DNA of 6,597 nucleotides, taken from the NCBI GenBank assembly GCA_018268875.1, contig JAFDVT010000647.1, forward strand, positions 1 to 6,597. The letters are read 5' to 3'. A model generated the notes under the pieces. The model was not told the origin of the DNA, searched no databases, and saw only the letters and a program-made list of their open reading frames with translations. The position numbers were made by a program, and so were the translations under genes. Below are positions 5,353 through 6,597 of this stretch, piece after piece. How positions within the stretch are numbered: position 1 is the first letter of the stretch; the number at the start of each line of letters is the position of its first letter. This DNA comes from Acidobacteriota bacterium. Lineage in GTDB: Bacteria; Acidobacteriota; Terriglobia; Bryobacterales; Bryobacteraceae.

Positions 5353-6597
5353 TTAGTTCGACGCGGACGGCAATGGCCCGCCGTTGCGCGCGTACCGCTC
5401 GAAGAACTCGATGATCCGCAGCATGTGATCCATGCGTTGCAGCGGCGGCCCGGACCGCGTCTGCTCGTGCCCGATATTCGGGTACCGCACGTACTCCACC
5501 GGTCGCCCCATCTGCGCCAACGCCTTGAACATCATCTCGCTCTGCGTCACGCCGGTGCGCAAATCCTGGCTCCCGTGCAGAATCAGGAACGGCGTCTGGA
5601 TGCTCGCAACATAGGTGAACGGCGATTCCCGTTCGAGCAACTTTCGCGTATCTGGCTCCCACGGATAGCCGCCGAAATGGCCCGGCACAAGCCGGAACGC
5701 GTTGCCTTCGCCGAAAAACGTCGTCAGGTCGTACACACCGCGCTGCGCGGCCGCGGCCTTGAACCGGTTGTCATGGCTGATGATCCACGCCGGCAGATAC
5801 CCGGCATAGGAACCGCCGGTCAGGAACTGCCGGTCCGCATCCATCCATGCGCCATTGGCCTGCATCGCCTCGTCAAACGCCGCCAGTACATCCGACGCCG
5901 GACCTTCGCCCCAGTTCTTGTAATTCGCCCGTTGGAACTCGTATCCGTACCCGCTCGATCCCCTGGGATTCGAATACACGACGCCATAGCCCCACGCGCA
6001 AAACATCTGGAACTCATGCCACATGCTGGCCTCGCCGGGACCCCACATCGCGCTGGGCCCGCCATGCATGTCGAGCACCACCGGGTACTTCTTGCCGGCC
6101 TCCATCTGCGCGGGCTTCATCACCCAGTACTGCACCTTCATCCCGTCGGGACGCGTGATCCAATGCTCTTCCGGCAGCACGATGTTGCGGTTCGCCACCC
6201 AGCCGTTCAGATCGCTGATCTGCCGGGTCCGTCCATCGCGATCGATGACGTACAACTCATGCGGGTTCGGCACGCTGACCTGCGCATACACCACTCGTCC
6301 GCCGGCTGCGTCGAACGCCGAAACTCCCACCGGTCCGTCCACGACGCGGGTCAGCTTTCCGTCCGCGCCCAACCGTAACAACGGCGCGGAACCCTGCCAG
6401 CTCGACGAAAAGTACACATTGCCGCCGTTCACCGTCAACTGCTGCACGCTCGATTGCCAGTCCGCCGCGAGCCAGGAAATCTTTTTCGACGCCAGGTCCA
6501 GCGCGCCCAGCTTCGACTGCCGGAACCCCGGTTGATCGGCCTCGGCCGCCGTAAAATACAGCGTCCTGCCGTCATCCGAAAACCGAGGCGCCTGATA
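5353..6597 (-). CDS. S9 family serine peptidase, acylaminoacyl-peptidase/dipeptidyl-peptidase-like (5' end cut by window edge)
   Basis: The frame is open from the right edge to TAA 5355-5353, giving the last 414 residues of a protein whose family is usually 600-700. The first codons encode PRFSDDGRTLYFTA (4-17 in window-codon numbering), a beta-propeller blade motif, and propeller-like repeats continue to about residue 130. The alpha/beta-hydrolase domain follows. It shows HGGP (178-181) for the oxyanion hole, NPRGSSGYG (210-218), nucleophile Ser263 in GGSYAGY, Asp345 in HGSQDLR and His377 in NIGHEQT, so the catalytic triad is complete. The usual S9C motif is GGSYGGY; the Ala here is a mild variation. 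It probably removes short or N-blocked peptides after larger proteases have acted. Any signal peptide would be outside the window. Starts inside the window, such as GTG 6447, are not real because the propeller continues upstream. The endostatin-like gene follows on the same strand with no terminator between. Confidence 0.93.
   Translation of the reverse strand, partial: YQAPRFSDDGRTLYFTAAEADQPGFRQSKLGALDLASKKISWLAADWQSSVQQLTVNGGNVYFSSSWQGSAPLLRLGADGKLTRVVDGPVGVSAFDAAGGRVVYAQVSVPNPHELYVIDRDGRTRQISDLNGWVANRNIVLPEEHWITRPDGMKVQYWVMKPAQMEAGKKYPVVLDMHGGPSAMWGPGEASMWHEFQMFCAWGYGVVYSNPRGSSGYGYEFQRANYKNWGEGPASDVLAAFDEAMQANGAWMDADRQFLTGGSYAGYLPAWIISHDNRFKAAAAQRGVYDLTTFFGEGNAFRLVPGHFGGYPWEPDTRKLLERESPFTYVASIQTPFLILHGSQDLRTGVTQSEMMFKALAQMGRPVEYVRYPNIGHEQTRSGPPLQRMDHMLRIIEFFERYARNGGPLPSASN

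Noticed and set aside
4808..5662. A minus-strand open frame overlapping both the endostatin-like gene and the S9 gene.
   Set aside because: It is out of frame with two genes that have clear motifs, has no family resemblance and has skewed Ala/Arg/Gly composition.
5335..6378. A long plus-strand open frame antisense to the S9 peptidase.
   Set aside because: The composition is Arg/His/Pro-rich with no motif, while the opposite strand encodes a complete Ser-Asp-His triad and a propeller.
1..6597. A dedicated new defence, mobile or biosynthetic system spanning the window.
   Set aside because: Genes alternate in strand, have separate terminators and belong to well-known housekeeping or secreted families. 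There are no repeats arrays, transposase, integrase, toxin-antitoxin or nuclease genes.

Overview
The window reads as ordinary chromosomal DNA of a GC-rich heterotrophic bacterium. Protein style and gene content (a secreted M48 peptidase with an extra C-terminal domain, an endostatin-like secreted protein of a type I recall from acidobacterial genomes, an acylaminoacyl-peptidase-like S9 enzyme, a stand-alone nagA) suggest Acidobacteriota, perhaps a Solibacter/Bryobacter relative. That placement is inferred from remembered family resemblance, not from a search. I see no tRNA, rRNA, CRISPR array, insertion sequence, phage gene or other sign of a mobile or defence island.

Layout. (1) Positions 1-810 (+): the C-terminal 269 residues of a class I/II aminotransferase of the kynurenine/glutamine-transaminase-K type, cut by the left edge. 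(2) 807-2189 (-): an exported M48 zinc metalloprotease whose stop codon overlaps that of the aminotransferase tail to tail. (3) 2190-2277: an 88-base divergent promoter region with a perfect TATAAT placed so that ilvE is predicted to have a leaderless mRNA. (4) 2278-3213 (+): ilvE, branched-chain amino-acid aminotransferase. (5) 3214-3457: a 244-base spacer holding a long fold-back element with an imperfect direct repeat, an intrinsic terminator, and a cluster of ACAGG/CCTGT motifs before nagA. (6) 3458-4603 (+): nagA, N-acetylglucosamine-6-phosphate deacetylase. (7) 4604-4662: a strong hairpin terminator between convergent genes. (8) 4663-5304 (-): a small secreted protein with an endostatin-like (C-type-lectin-fold) cysteine pattern. 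(9) 5353-6597 (-): an S9 family serine peptidase, open through the right edge.

How they work together. Two genes are amino-acid transaminases and one feeds amino-sugar carbon into glycolysis. The M48 peptidase and the endostatin-like protein carry export signals; the S9 enzyme's amino terminus is outside the window, so its location is unknown. The strand alternates and most genes have their own promoter or terminator signals, so this looks like a run of independent housekeeping and envelope genes, not a dedicated pathway. The only plausible co-transcribed pair is the S9 peptidase followed by the endostatin-like gene, 48 bases apart with no terminator between them. I found no convincing new multi-gene system. 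The points that deserve a second look are the predicted leaderless ilvE promoter, the structured spacer after ilvE, the endostatin-like secreted protein with its RGD motif, and the two-domain M48 protein.
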